Shown here: piece after piece, positions 1 through 11,717 of the stretch
How the letters are laid out: each line of letters starts with the position of its first letter
How positions within the stretch are numbered: position 1 is the first letter of the stretch
NCBI GenBank assembly: GCA_022041995.1
Contig: CP074381.1
Location: 1 to 64,000, forward strand
Reading direction: 5' to 3'
Source of the DNA: Cupriavidus necator
Lineage (GTDB): Bacteria; Pseudomonadota; Gammaproteobacteria; Burkholderiales; Burkholderiaceae
Length of the DNA: 64,000 nucleotides
The notes under the pieces: generated by a model
What the model saw: only the letters and a program-made list of their open reading frames with translations
What the model was told of the DNA's origin: nothing
The model's database searches: none
Program-made: the position numbers and the translations under genes

Positions 1-2498
1 CCGGCAGCAGCTGCACCGCGCCGGCTGGCGGAACGCCGGCCGCGCAGCCAGGCGCACGGCGGCGGCAGCGATCAGCGGGGTCTGCTCGGCGGGCTTGGCC
101 AGCACGGGTTGCCGGCGCCAGCGCCCGCGGCCACCTGGCCGGTGAAGATCGCCAGCGGGAAGTTCCACGGGCTGATGCAGACCACCGGCCCAGCGGGCGG
201 TGGGTCTCGTTGTCGAAGCTGCGGCGCACCTCGGCGGCGTAGTAGCGCAGGAAGTCCACGGCTTCGCGCACTTCGCGATGGCGTTGGAGAAGGTCTTGCG
301 GCCTCGCGCATGATGATGCCCATCAGCGACTGCATCTGGGCTTCCATCAGGTCGGCGGCGCGTTCCAGCGCGGCCGCGCGCACGTCCGGCGGCGTCGCCT
401 GCCAGATCGGCGCGGCATTGATGGCGGCCTGCAGCGCGGCGTCGACCTCGGCCTGGCCGGCCTCGGTGACATGGCCCACCACGTCGCGGTGGTCGGCCGG
501 GTTCAGCACCGGCGCGGTCATGGCGTCGGCAGCGCGCGGCACCTCGGCGCCCAGCAGCGGCTCGGCTACGGCGCGTTCGCTGGTGCCGGCGAGCAGCGCC
601 GACGACAGCGAGGCCAGCCGGTGTTCATTCGCGAGATCGATGCGGCCGAGTTGGGACGGCTCTTGCCATACAGCGTGCGTGGCGACGGGATGCGCGGGTG
701 GCAGGCCCAGCACGCCTTCATCGCGGTGCATGGCCTCAACCACGGCGACCGGGTCGGCCACCAGCTCGTCCAGCGAGATGGTGTCGTCGGCGATGCGGTT
801 CACGAACGAGGTATTGGCGCCGTTCTCCAGCAGGCGGCGCACCAGGTAGGCCAGCAGCGTTTCATGCGTGCCGACCGGCGCGTAGATGCGGCACGGGCGG
901 TTGAACTTGCCGTCCGCAGTGGCGCCACCACCTGGTCGTACAGCGGCTCGCCCATGCCGTGCAGGCACTGGAACTCATACTGGCCGGGATAGTAGCTGTG
1001 GCCGGCGATCTGGTAGATGGCCGACAGCGTATGCGCATTGTGCGTGGCGAACTGCGGGTAGATCGCGTCCGGCACCGACAGCAGCTTGCGCGCGCAGGCG
1101 ATGTACGACACGTCGGTGTAGACCTTGCGCGTGTAGACCGGGTAGCCTTCCAGGCCGTCGACCTGGGCGCGCTTGATCTCGCTGTCCCAGTACGCGCCTT
1201 GACCAGGCGGATCATCAGGCGGTGGCGGCTGCGGCGGGCCAGGTCGATCAGGTAGTCGATCACGAACGGGCAGCGCTTCTGGTAGCCCTGCACCACGAAG
1301 CCGATGCCGTTCCAGCCAGCCAGCTCGGGCTCGAAGCACAGGCGTTCCAGCAGATCCAGCGAGATCTCCAGGCGGTCGGCTTCCTCGGCGTCGATATTGA
1401 TGCCAATGTCGTACTGGCGTGCCAGCAGCGTCAGCGACTTCAGGCGCTCATACAGCTCGCCCACCACGCGCTCATGCTGCGCGCGGCTGTAGCGCGGGTG
1501 CAGCGCCGACAGCTTGATCGAGATGCCCGGGCCTTCATAGATGCCGCGCCCGCGCGAGGCCTGGCCGATGGCGTGGATGGCCTGCTCGTAAGAGGCCAGG
1601 TAGCGCTGCGCGTCGGCCTCGGTCATGGCGGCCTCGCCCAGCATGTCGTAGGAGTAGCGGAAGCCTTCGGCCTCGTACTTGCGCGCGTTGGCCAACGCCT
1701 CGGAGATGGTTTCGCCGGTGACGAACTGCTCGCCCATCAGGCGCATGGCCATGTCCACGCCCTTGCGGATCAGCGGCTCGCCGCCCTTGCCGATGATGCG
1801 CGTGAGCGCCTTGGTGAGGCCCGATTCGGTGTGGGTGGCGACCAGCTTGCCGGTCAGCAGCAGGCCCCAGGTGGCGGCGTTGACGAACAGCGACGGGCTC
1901 TGGCCCAGGTGCGACTGCCAGTTGGCGCCGCTGATCTTGTCGCGGATCAGTGCATCGCGGGTGGCCTTGTCGGGAATGCGCAGCAGCGCCTCGGCCAGGC
2001 ACATCAGCGCCACGCCTTCCTGCGACGACAGCGAGAACTCCTGGATCAGGCCCTGCACCAAGCCTTCGCGGCCGGTGCCGACCTTCTGCTCGCGCAGCCG
2101 CGTGGCCAGGGTCTTGGCCATCTTGATGGCAGCCTCGCCTTGCTGCAGCGGCAGCGCGCCTGCTCCAGCAGCACCGGCACGCAATCGGTTTCCGGGCGCC
2201 GATAGGCAGAGGTAATGGCGGCACGCAGCACTGATTGCGGCTGGATGCTTTGGGCGAACTCCAGGAATGGCTGCGGCGCATCGCCATGGACCAGCTCGGC
2301 GCCGTCGGCGCCATCCGCGTCGGCGCTACCGGCGGCGCCGGTCTCGTGCGGCAGGTGGCCGCGCTCGATCTGCTCGAGGTAGGTGAAGATGGCCTGCTTG
2401 ATCAGCCAGTGCGGCGTGCGGTCAATGGATTGGGCAGCGCGCTTGAGGCGGTCGCGCGAGGCGTCGTCGAGCTTGACGCCGAGAGTGGTAGTGGCCAT
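1..2498 (-). CDS. putA: Trifunctional proline utilisation protein PutA, 3' part cut by window edge, frameshifted
   Basis: PutA oxidises proline to P5C (proline dehydrogenase) and then to glutamate (P5C dehydrogenase); forms with an N-terminal ribbon-helix-helix domain also repress their own transcription. The start MATTTLGVKLDD opens such a domain (about residues 1-45). The PRODH domain follows (for example QGYQKRCPFVIDYLIDLARR, then GAYWDSEIKRAQVDG), and then the start of the aldehyde dehydrogenase domain (VVCISPWNFPLAIFTGQVAA). The reading frame moves at about 2165, 1199, 918, 302, 276, 196 and 108. Each shift that I could place is explained by one missing base in a G/C-rich run, so I read this as an intact gene with sequence errors. 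The C-terminal half lies outside the window. Confidence 0.85.
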
Positions 2499-2692
2499 GC
2501 GGGCAATTCTCCGAAAGACTGGAGCCGCCGCCGGTGCTACCTCGTCCATGCCGGCAGGCACGGGCGCGCGACCGGCCGCAGCCTGTGAGCTGGCGCGATC
2601 TTACTCCCGAAAATCACCAAGGTGCAACCTAGTGCAACCCTATCGAAAACCCTAATGCCAGGGTTGCACCTTTTGCCGCCACGCCAGCCGGC

Positions 2693-5007
2693 TCAGATCC
2701 GCAACGGATCGATCTCAAGCTGCCAGCGCACCCCTTTTGCCTCCGTCCCCACATCTGCGAAAGTCTGTACCCACTCAGCCACGAAGCGTTGCAGGACCGG
2801 CCGCGAGGTGGCCTCCACCAGCATCTGCGCACGCTCCCGGTTGAAGATGCGCACCATCGACATCGGCACCGGGTCGTGCAGTTGCACCTCGGCTGCCAGT
2901 TCGCAGGTTTCGGCGTGCCGGCGCGCCACTTCCAGGAACTGCAGCGCCCGTTCCAGCTGGCCATGTTCGGCGGTTACCAGCACCTGGTAGCAGAACGGGG
3001 GCAACCCGGCCTGGCGTCGCTCGCGCAACTGGCTGGCCGCGAATCCATCATAGTCGTGGCGCGTCAGCGCCTGCAATGCCGGGGTGTCCGGGTAGCGTGT
3101 CTGGATTAGCACCTCGCCCGGCAGGCCGGCCCGCCTGCCCGCCCGGCCACCTGCATCAGCGAGGCGAACAGGTGCTCGGCGGCGCGGAAGTCGTGGCTGA
3201 ACATGGCCGCGTCCGGATGGACGATGCCGACCAGGGTCACGCGCTGGAAGTCGTGCCCCTTGGCCACCATCTGCGTGCCACCAGGATGTCGACATCGCCG
3301 GCGTGGACCTCGTCGAACATGGCCTGCGCGCTGCCCTTGCGGCGCGTGGAATCTGCGTCGATGCGGGCGATGCGGGCCTGCGGGAAGCGCGCCGCCAATG
3401 CCTCTTCGATACGCTGCGTGCCGCGCCCCAGCGCGCGATGTCGACATTGCCGCAGTCCGGGCAGTGGTGCGGCACCGGCGCCTCCAGGCCACAGTGGTGG
3501 CAGCGCAGGCGCCGCTCGGGGCGGTGCAGCACCAGGTACGCCGAGCAGCGCGGGCAGCCCGACAGCCAGCCGCAGCTGTCGCAGGCAATCACGGGCGCGT
3601 ACCCGCGGCGGTTCAGGAACAGCAGGCTCTGCTCGCCGCGCGCCAGGCGCGCGTCGATGGCGTCCAGCAGCGGCACCGACAACCCTTCGAACAGCGCGCG
3701 CTGGCGCTGGCGCTCGTGGTTCAGGTCGACCAGGCGCACCGTTGGCAGGGTCGCTTCGGCCTGGGCGCGCTCGCGTAGCAACAGCTTGCGGTATGTGCCC
3801 TGCCCGGCCCGCCACCAGGTCTCCATCGACGGCGTGGCCGAACCCAGCACCACGGCAATGCCGCGCTGCTTGGCGCGCCACACGCCAGGTCGCGCGCGGA
3901 GTAGCGCAGCCCTTCCTGCTGCTTGTAGGAAGTGTCGTGTTCCTCGTCGACCACGATCAGCGCCAGCGCCGGCAGCGACGCCATCACGGCCATGCGCGTG
4001 CCCAGCACGATGCGGGCCTCGCCGCGGTGCGCGGCCAGCCACTGCAGGCTGCGCTCCTGGTCGGCCAGGCCGCTGTGCAGCACCGCCAGCGGCAGGTGTG
4101 GGAAGCGCGCGGCGATGCGGGCCTGCAACTGCGGGGTCAGGTTGATTTCAGGCACCAGCATCAGCACCTGGGCCTGGGGGTCGCGTTCGAGCACAGCCTG
4201 CATCGCATGCAGGTAGACCTCCGTCTTGCCGCTGCCGGTCACCCCGTGCAGCAGGAACGGCGCAAAGCCTTCGGCCTCGGCAATGGCCTGCACCGCGGCG
4301 CGCTGCTCGTCGTGCAGCGGCGGCGCGGCCGATGGCGGCTGCGCGGGGTCGGTCAGCAGCAGGGTGCGCGCGGTGCGGCTGGCCCTGACCCAGCCGGCGG
4401 CCTGCCATTCGGCCAGCCGCGCCGGTGCCGCCGCGCACAACAAGCGGGCGTCGGCCAGCGTCAGCGGCTCGGTCGCGGGGGCGCGCTCGGCCAGCGCCTG
4501 CGCCAGGGCGCGCACGCTGCGTGCGCGTGGCGGCACGGCAGCCAGCAGGGCCTCCGCATGCTCGTGCAACAGGCGGTATTCGTCGGTGCGGGCACGCTGG
4601 GCCAGGCCTGGCCAACTCTCGGCCTCACGCAAGGCGGCGGCAAGGCCGGCAGCATCACTTCGCCCAGGCGGCGCTGGTAGTAGCGCGCGGCAAAGGCGGC
4701 CAGCTCGATCCAGTCGGGCTGCAGCGGCGGCATCCAGTCCAGGCGCTGCGCCACGGGCGCAGCCGCTCGGCGGGCACATCGGAGTTGTCGGCGTACGCCA
4801 CCGCCACACCGACCATGCTGCGGCGGCCGAACGGCACCACCACCAGGTCACCCGGGCGACCTCAGGCGTGGCGAGATAGTCGAAACTGTCGTCGGCGGGG
4901 GTGTCCAGCGCGACCCGGATGACTGGCCGGGCGGCGGCGGACGGCATCACGGCGCCTACCGCCGTGCTGTCCTCAAACAATGGGAGCGCGCCGCTAGCTG
5001 GCGCCAT
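2693..5007 (-). CDS. priA: Primosomal replication restart helicase PriA (seven apparent one-base deletions)
   Basis: PriA is the 3'-5' helicase that reloads the replisome at stalled forks. Visible parts are the N-terminal 3'-binding domain (MVVPFGRRSMVGVAVAYAD), Walker A GVTGSGKTEVY, the DEEHD box, the zinc-binding cysteines (CDSCGWLSGCPRC, CHHCGL, CPDCG) and the C-terminal domain ending DPLRI. The frame changes near 4850, 4750, 4640, 3880, 3420, 3280 and 3130. All seven move the same way, as expected for single missing bases. Adding seven bases gives 774 codons, normal for PriA. The start at 5007 is preceded by AGGAAGG; an in-frame ATG at 4947 is a weaker alternative. PriA is nearly essential, so sequence error is more likely than a pseudogene. 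Confidence 0.88.
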
Positions 5008-5531
5008 GCGGCCCTTCCTGGTGCATCGCCTTTGCGCAACCTTTGTGCAACGGGAGGCGGGCGTACTGAGGGTGGAAATCTAGTGTGCGGCGCAACATCA
5101 ACTTAAAGTAAAACTTCAAATGTGGCCCTAAGTCGATGATAGATGACTGGTTTTCCACTATTTCCATCGCCCCTGTGGATAACTTTGTTGAAAAGTCGCA
5201 CTGGCTGGCCGGAAAGCCCCGAGTAACAAGGGATCCACCGGCATCGGACCTTCCTTTGCAAATCTTCCAAATCCTTAAAAATCAAGGGCTTGCAAACCTC
5301 CCCCAGATAGGTTAGGGAATAACCCTGTCCCGCACTGCGGCAAACCTATCGGTGTGCATAAGTCAAGTGCCGCCAGTCAAGCCCGAGCACCTTTTTGGCG
5401 AATGCTGGCGAAAAAGTTAACTTGACAGGGTCCAGCGGCGCGGCTCCCGCAGCACTGGGTACGCTCGCGCGCCGGTGCGCTGCAGCGCAGGGCGCTGCAG
5501 CAGCAGGCAGGGCGGCCGCATACTGTCACCA
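5008..5531. other. Gene-free stretch between hemE and priA
   Basis: I see no credible gene here. The stretch is less GC-rich than its surroundings and must carry the priA promoter. It holds a perfect DnaA-box match (TGTGGATAA, 5174-5182) and an inverted repeat GATAGGTT (5306-5313) / AACCTATC (5344-5351) around GGGAATAACCC. GC-rich self-complementary sequence near 5475-5520, just past the hemE stop, could stop hemE transcription, but it has no clear T run. Confidence 0.5.
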
Positions 5532-6626
5532 TCACTTCTGCACAGCGCGCAGCTGGCGGCTGTGGCGATGCACTTCGTCCACCAGCACCGAAACGTTCTC
5601 AGGCGGCGTGAACTGCGAAATGCCGTGGCCCAGGTTGAACACGTGGCCATCACTGCCCGGCCGCGGCATAGCTGTCCAGCACGCCGCGCACCTGCTCGCG
5701 AATCGCGGCCTCGGGGGCGAACAGCACAGTCGGGTCGATATTGCCCTGGAGCGCCACGCGCCCGCCGGTGCGCCGGCGCGCTTCGGCCAGGTTGACGGTC
5801 CAGTCCAGCCCGATCGCGTCGGCGCCGGTGTCAGCCAGCGCCTCGAGCCACAGGCCGCCGCCCTTGGTAAAGACGATCGCGGGCACCTGCTGGCCATCGT
5901 GCTCGCGCTTCAGGCCGGCCAGCACGCGGCGCATATAGGACAGCGAGAACGCCTGGTACATGCCGTCGGCGAGCGCCCCGCCCCAGGTGTCGAAAATCAT
6001 CACGGCCTGCGCGCCGGCTTCGATCTGGGCATTCAGGTACGCCGTCACCGCCTGGGCGTTGATCTCGAGAATGCGGTGCATCAGGTCCGGGCGGCCATAC
6101 ATCATCGCCTTGACCGTGCGGAAGTCGTCCGAGCCGCCGCCTTCGACCATGTAGCACGCCAGCGTCCAGGGGCTGCCGGAAAAGCCGATCAGCGGCACGC
6201 GCTGGCGGCCATCCTGGACCAGTGCGCGGCGGATCTCGCTCACGGCGTCAAACACATATTGCAGCGACGCCATGTCCGGCACGGCGAGGTTCTGCACGTC
6301 GGCTTCGGTGCGCAGCGGATGCGCAAAGCGCGGCCCTCGCCCTGCGCGAACGACAGGCCCAGGCCCATCGCGTCGGGCACGGTCAGGATGTCGGAAAAGA
6401 GAATGGCCGCGTCCAGCGGATAGCGGTCCAGCGGCTGCAGTGTCACCTCCGTGGCGTAGGCCGGATTCTTGGCCAGCCCGAGGAAGCTGCCAGCGCGGGC
6501 GCGCGTGGCGTTGTACTCGGGCAGGTAGCGGCCCGCCTGGCGCATCAGCCACAGCGGCGTGTATTCGGTCGGCTGGCGGCGCAGCGCGCGCAGGAAGGTA
6601 TCGTTCTGCAGTGCGGTCATGGTCAT
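5532..6626 (-). CDS. hemE: Uroporphyrinogen III decarboxylase HemE (two frame errors)
   Basis: HemE decarboxylates the four acetate side chains of uroporphyrinogen III to give coproporphyrinogen III in heme synthesis in the cytosol. The N-terminal signature [58 protein letters not shown] and the C-terminal [16 protein letters not shown] are all visible. The frame is lost near 6333 (one base missing; [10 protein letters not shown] expected) and regained near 5665 (one base too many). The total length therefore stays a multiple of three, 364 residues, normal for HemE. The start is MTMTALQND at 6626 or the second Met at 6620. This is an essential gene, so errors in the sequence are the likely cause. 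Confidence 0.9.
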
Positions 6627-6672
6627 CCTCGTAAGACCGCCATTCTAAGGGATCGCTGCGAGTGGATGCCGC

Positions 6673-7623
6673 TCAGACGTCGTCGATCATTCCGGCGAAG
6701 GCCGATGCGGCACGCCGCATCCATTCGCGCGCGCGTTCGGCATCGGGCTGCAGCCGCGCGAAGCCGTGGGTCATGCCGCTGGCCTCGATGGTAATCACCG
6801 GGGCGTCGTGGCGCACCAGGAAGTCGGCATAGGCCAGGCCGTCGTCGCGCAGCACATCGTGCGCGGCCACCATCAGCACGGTGGCGGGCGGGCGCACCGG
6901 CGGCGCGGCCATCAGGTGCACGCGGGGGTCGGGGTGGGCGGCGCCCTGCGCCAGGGCTTCGGCGCCGATGAAGTGGGTCCAGAACCAGGCCATCTCGTCA
7001 CGCGTCAGGCCAGGACCATCGGCAAAGGCGCGGTAGCTTTCGGTGCTGAGCACCGGCGCCGTCACCGGATAGATCAGCAGCTGCGCATCGACCCGCACCG
7101 CGCTGCCGCCGTTGAGCTGCTGCGCTGCCTGCGCCGCCAGGTGGGCGCCGGCGCTGTCGCCCGCCACGGCCAGGATGTCGGTCGCCAGCCCGAGTGCCAG
7201 GCGTTGCCCGGCGAACCACACCACGGCCTCGGCGGCATCGTCGCAGGGTGCCGGAAACGCGTGTTCGGGGGCCAGGCGGTAGTCGACGCTGGCCACCGCG
7301 CAGCCCGTGTCGGCCGCCAGCAAGGCGGCAACCGTATGGTGCGTCTGCGGCGAGCCAATCACCCAGCCGCCACCGTGGAAGTAGACCACCAGCCGCGGGG
7401 CTGCCTCGCCGGCGGGGCGGAACAGCCTGGCGCCCAGCGTGCGGCCGGCGAGCGCAAGCTCCAGGTCCTGCACCGAGATGCCGGCCGGATCCGGCAACAG
7501 CGACGCGGCCGCGATCTCGGCAAAGCGGGTCCGCTGTGCGGGAATGTCGGCCGGCGTGGGCGCATTGGCGTAGCGCTCCGCCAGGCGGCGGTAATAGGCA
7601 AGCAGTTGCGGATCGATGGCCAT
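6673..7623 (-). CDS. Alpha/beta hydrolase, hormone-sensitive-lipase family esterase
   Basis: A 316-residue carboxylesterase-type enzyme likely to hydrolyse short acyl esters. It has the oxyanion-hole motif HGGGW (His83-Gly86), YRLAPEH, and the nucleophile elbow GDSAG with Ser157. A C-terminal GMTHGF supplies the likely catalytic His. These are the marks of the bacterial HSL family (lipase family IV). There is no signal peptide, so it is probably cytosolic. I chose MAIDPQLLAYYRR at 7623 because the homologous part begins there; an in-frame extension to 7719 looks spurious. It lies 50 bp downstream of the CoA-binding protein gene and may share its transcript. The natural substrate cannot be told from sequence. 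Confidence 0.8.
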   Translation of the reverse strand: MAIDPQLLAYYRRLAERYANAPTPADIPAQRTRFAEIAAASLLPDPAGISVQDLELALAGRTLGARLFRPAGEAAPRLVVYFHGGGWVIGSPQTHHTVAALLAADTGCAVASVDYRLAPEHAFPAPCDDAAEAVVWFAGQRLALGLATDILAVAGDSAGAHLAAQAAQQLNGGSAVRVDAQLLIYPVTAPVLSTESYRAFADGPGLTRDEMAWFWTHFIGAEALAQGAAHPDPRVHLMAAPPVRPPATVLMVAAHDVLRDDGLAYADFLVRHDAPVITIEASGMTHGFARLQPDAERAREWMRRAASAFAGMIDDV

Positions 7624-7673
7624 GGTTGGCGGCTGATGGGAAAGCGGAAAGTAGAAGCGGCGCCGGGCGGGAA

Positions 7674-8114
7674 TCAGTCCAGCCCGAGCTGGTGCGTCAG
7701 CTCGACCTTGCTGCAGCAATCCTGCACCGCCAGCAGGCCGGCATCCGATGCGCGGCGCACGGCCTGGTCGTTGACGATGCCCAGCTGCAGCCAGACACCT
7801 TGTGCGCCAATGGCGATGGCCTCATCGACCACGCCGGGCGTTTCCCCGGCACGGCGGAAGATGTCGACCCACGCGATGGGGCTGCCTGCTGCCGCGGCAG
7901 CGTCGGCGGCTTCGCGCAGCGTGGCGTGGCAGGTCTCGCCCAGAATGCGTTCGCCGGCATGGCGCGGATTGACCGGCACGATCCGGAAGCCGTGGTCCTG
8001 CAGGAACTCCGCAACCTCATGGCTGGGACGCTCCGCACGGTCGGACAGACCGACCACGGCAACGGTCTTCATCGCCAGCATGGCTTGTATGGCTTGCTGC
8101 ATCTCAGGGCGCAT
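7674..8114 (-). CDS. CoA-binding domain protein (YccU family)
   Basis: A 146-residue single-domain protein with a Rossmann-like CoA-binding fold. TVAVVGLSDRAERPSHEVAE near the N-terminus is the typical nucleotide-binding start. PVNPRHAGERILGE and QGVWLQLGIVND follow the YccU pattern, which resembles the CoA-binding domain of succinyl-CoA synthetase. The role of this family is unknown. The chosen start is MRPEMQQAIQAML at 8114. It is the first gene of a short minus-strand pair with the esterase and diverges from the plus-strand RNA candidate at about 8.46 kb. Confidence 0.75.
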   Translation of the reverse strand: MRPEMQQAIQAMLAMKTVAVVGLSDRAERPSHEVAEFLQDHGFRIVPVNPRHAGERILGETCHATLREAADAAAAAGSPIAWVDIFRRAGETPGVVDEAIAIGAQGVWLQLGIVNDQAVRRASDAGLLAVQDCCSKVELTHQLGLD

Positions 8115-8459
8115 CGCGTCTCCGGTGGATAAGGGCGGGCCCGCGGACATGCAAGAACGCAACGCGAAAGCCACAGGCGTTCCGAATCGTAACCGGAATT
8201 GTCACGCAGGGATTGGTGGGGGAGCGAACACGGAAATCGCGTCATCAAAGATAAGGCAACGGCACGTTTCTGCGGCTAACGTGATGCGAACGCGTGCAGA
8301 TATGCCGAACACGCCAGATCCCGACGCCTCAGGCTTTCAACTTCTTGCAAAACGATACATTTTGTTACTGCGATGCCGGGGAGTTTCCCCCACAATGCAT
8401 TGACACACCCGCTGTCCGGCGTGTGGCGCCCCAGTGAATAACGCTGTGCAGACTTAAAG

Positions 8460-8707
8460 GGGCGTGGTGAAGAAAGCCTTTTTGAAACGTTTCTGGCAGT
8501 AACCCGATTGTCCGATCCGGCAGATCGCCGCTGGACCGGAGTACCAGGCAGACCTTTGCAGCGCGTGGCCTTTGCGGCCTCTGGTCGGATATTGGATATC
8601 CGTTGCGCCTTGATTGTCGGCCTGGACCGAACCCGTTCCTTCGAATTGACCCCTCGAAGGGATTTTCCCGTCCGCGCGGAGCCTCCCCGGCCCGCGCGCT
8701 TTTTTTT
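8460..8707 (+). ncRNA. Candidate structured small RNA (possibly 6S-like), 5' end uncertain
   Basis: Seen directly: hairpins GGCC-N5-GGCC (8567-8579), CGGATAT-TGG-ATATCCG (8586-8602) and CCTTCGA-N9-TCGAAGG (8638-8660), then a GC stem followed by T8. Longer-range pairing CCAGGC (8544-8549) with GCCTGG (8620-8625) and GAC (8551-8553) with GTC (8616-8618) would give a rod-like fold. GCAGCG (8558-8563) can also pair with CGTTGC (8601-8606), but this competes with the base of the second hairpin. The element has no open frame with a ribosome binding site. A long rod of about 180 nt recalls 6S RNA, but I could not match conserved 6S bases, so the family is open. The 5' boundary is a guess. Confidence 0.4.
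8674..8707 (+). terminator. Rho-independent terminator of the small-RNA candidate
   Basis: Stem GCGCGG (8674-8679) pairs with CCGCGC (8692-8697), followed by eight T residues (8700-8707). It reads on the plus strand, where no protein gene precedes it. Confidence 0.7.
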
Positions 8708-8740
8708 GTCCAGGCAGGACAAAAGCATATCGCCACGCCC

Positions 8741-8771
8741 AAAAAAAGGCAGCCATGTGGCTGCCTTTTTT
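8741..8771. terminator. Bidirectional terminator downstream of atpC
   Basis: A7-GGCAGCC-ATGT-GGCTGCC-T6 is symmetrical, so it can act on the minus-strand atp operon, whose last gene ends at 8817, and back up the plus-strand RNA terminator. Confidence 0.9.
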
Positions 8772-8816
8772 CATTGTCGCGCCAGAAAAACAACAGCGCG
8801 ACACCCCACTAATTGC

Positions 8817-9233
8817 TTACTTCTTACGACGCAGGCGGGCGATGGCAGCCAGTTGGGCAGCCGCCACGGCGAGCTCGCTCTGAGCGCGTGCCAGATCCAG
8901 ATCGCTGCTCTGGTTCTGCATCAGCTCTTCGGCAGCACGCTTGGCTTCCTGCGCCTTGGCTTCGTCCAGGTCGCCACCGCGGATAGCGGTGTCGGCCAGC
9001 ACGGTGACGTGCTTGGGCTGGACTTCGAGAATACCGCCGGCAACGAACACGAACTCTTCGCTGCCGTCTTCTTTCTCGATCCGCACCGCACCCGGCTGGA
9101 TGCGCGTGATCAGCGGCGTGTGGCCCGGCAGAATGCCCAGCTCACCCGACTCGCCCGGCAGCGCCACGAACTTCGCCTGGCCGGAGAAGATCGACGCTTC
9201 CGCGCTGACGACGTCTACAAGAATGGTTGCCAT
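8817..9233 (-). CDS. atpC: F1Fo ATP synthase epsilon subunit
   Basis: A 138-residue F1 epsilon subunit. It links the gamma subunit to the c-ring in the central stalk and restrains ATP hydrolysis. The N-terminal beta-barrel is seen in [20 protein letters not shown], and the C-terminal helical hairpin (about residues 88-138) is rich in Ala, Glu and Arg. The start MATILVDVV at 9233 matches the family; an in-frame ATG six codons upstream would add non-conserved residues. It is the last gene of the atp operon, directly followed by a strong terminator. Confidence 0.97.
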   Translation of the reverse strand: MATILVDVVSAEASIFSGQAKFVALPGESGELGILPGHTPLITRIQPGAVRIEKEDGSEEFVFVAGGILEVQPKHVTVLADTAIRGGDLDEAKAQEAKRAAEELMQNQSSDLDLARAQSELAVAAAQLAAIARLRRKK

Positions 9234-9330
9234 GTGAAATCCTTTGTCCAATCGCTTCGCTTCAGACGGCCGGACGCGCGACGCGGCCGGCCGTCACCCC
9301 CACCGCGAGGCGGGAGTGACAAAGCCAGGC

Positions 9331-10767
<1,437 letters not shown>

Positions 10768-11643
10768 TTAGACCGCAGCTGCACCGCTGACGATTTCCGA
10801 CAGTTCCTTCGTAATCGCGGCCTGACGGGTCTTGTTGTAGACCAGTTGCAGTTCGCCGATCACGTTCTTGGCATTGTCAGACGCAGCCTTCATGGCCACC
10901 ATGCGCGCCGATTGCTCGGACGCCATGTTCTCGGCCACGGCCTGGAACACCAGCGCCTCGACGTAGCGGACGAGCAGCTCTTCCACTACAGTCTGAGCGT
11001 CGGGCTCGTAGATGTAATCCCACGAGTAGGCGCGCTTTTCATCTTCGGTCTGGACCAGCTTGTCGGCGGCGAGCGGCAGCAGCTGCTCAACCATCGGTTC
11101 CTGCTTCATCGTATTGATGAACTTGGTGTACGCCAGGTACACCGCATCGACTTCGCCATTGGTGAAAGCGTCGAGCTGGACCTTGATCGCGCCGATCAGC
11201 TTTTCCAGATGCGGGGTGTCACCGAGGTGCACCACGTGCGAAACCACCTTGGCGCCGATCCGGCCCAGGAACTGCATGCCCTTGGTGCCGATGGCAGTGG
11301 CTTGCACTTCGACGCCGCGGCCTTGCAGGGACTTCAGTTCATGGGTAACCGAGCGCAACACGTTCGTGTTCATGCCGCCGCACAGCCCCTTGTCGGTCGA
11401 GACCACGATCATGCCGACGCGCTTGACGTCGCGTTCCTGCATGAACGGGTGCTTGAACTCGGGGTTGGCCGTAGCCAGGTGCGCCGCAATGTTGCGCACC
11501 TTCTCGGCATAGGGACGGGCATTGCGCATCCGCTCCTGCGCCTTGCGCATCTTGGACGCGGCGACCATCTCCATCGCCTTGGTGATCTTGCGCGTGTTCT
11601 GCACGCTCTTGATCTTGGTTCGAATTTCTTTCGTTCCGGCCAT
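10768..11643 (-). CDS. atpG: F1Fo ATP synthase gamma subunit
   Basis: A 291-residue central rotor shaft. The N-terminal helix [20 protein letters not shown] and the C-terminal [20 protein letters not shown] form the coiled coil that turns inside the alpha-beta ring. [11 protein letters not shown] is the conserved segment contacting the catalytic sites. The length is normal and the gene sits between atpA and atpD as in other proteobacteria. Confidence 0.98.
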   Translation of the reverse strand: MAGTKEIRTKIKSVQNTRKITKAMEMVAASKMRKAQERMRNARPYAEKVRNIAAHLATANPEFKHPFMQERDVKRVGMIVVSTDKGLCGGMNTNVLRSVTHELKSLQGRGVEVQATAIGTKGMQFLGRIGAKVVSHVVHLGDTPHLEKLIGAIKVQLDAFTNGEVDAVYLAYTKFINTMKQEPMVEQLLPLAADKLVQTEDEKRAYSWDYIYEPDAQTVVEELLVRYVEALVFQAVAENMASEQSARMVAMKAASDNAKNVIGELQLVYNKTRQAAITKELSEIVSGAAAV

Positions 11644-11717
11644 ATCTTCCTCTCCATCCGAACCAGCGCCGCGCCGGCGTGAGCCGGGCGCGGCGGCGGT
11701 GTCGTGGAATCACGCGG

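Larger units (their letters stand above)
8115..8816. other. Gene-free 0.7-kb stretch holding a small-RNA candidate and terminators
   Basis: No protein gene is credible on either strand. The stretch contains a string of stem-loops read on the plus strand that ends in a T8 terminator (8707), then a symmetrical terminator (8741-8771) for the converging atp operon. A small hairpin GGGGA-GTT-TCCCC lies at about 8378-8390. The promoter of the CoA-binding protein gene must lie at the 8115 end. Confidence 0.6.

Noticed and set aside
5103..5285. Small minus-strand open frame of 60 codons upstream of priA
   Set aside because: No good ribosome binding site and no recognisable motif; it probably lies within the promoter region of priA.
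1..6626. putA, priA and hemE as true pseudogenes
   Set aside because: The frame changes are almost all one-base losses in G/C-rich runs, conserved residues continue on both sides of every break, and priA and hemE are needed by the cell.
8276..8804. Overlapping minus-strand open frames between atpC and the CoA-binding protein gene
   Set aside because: Basic, low-complexity products that run through strong hairpins and terminators; the RNA-structure explanation is better.
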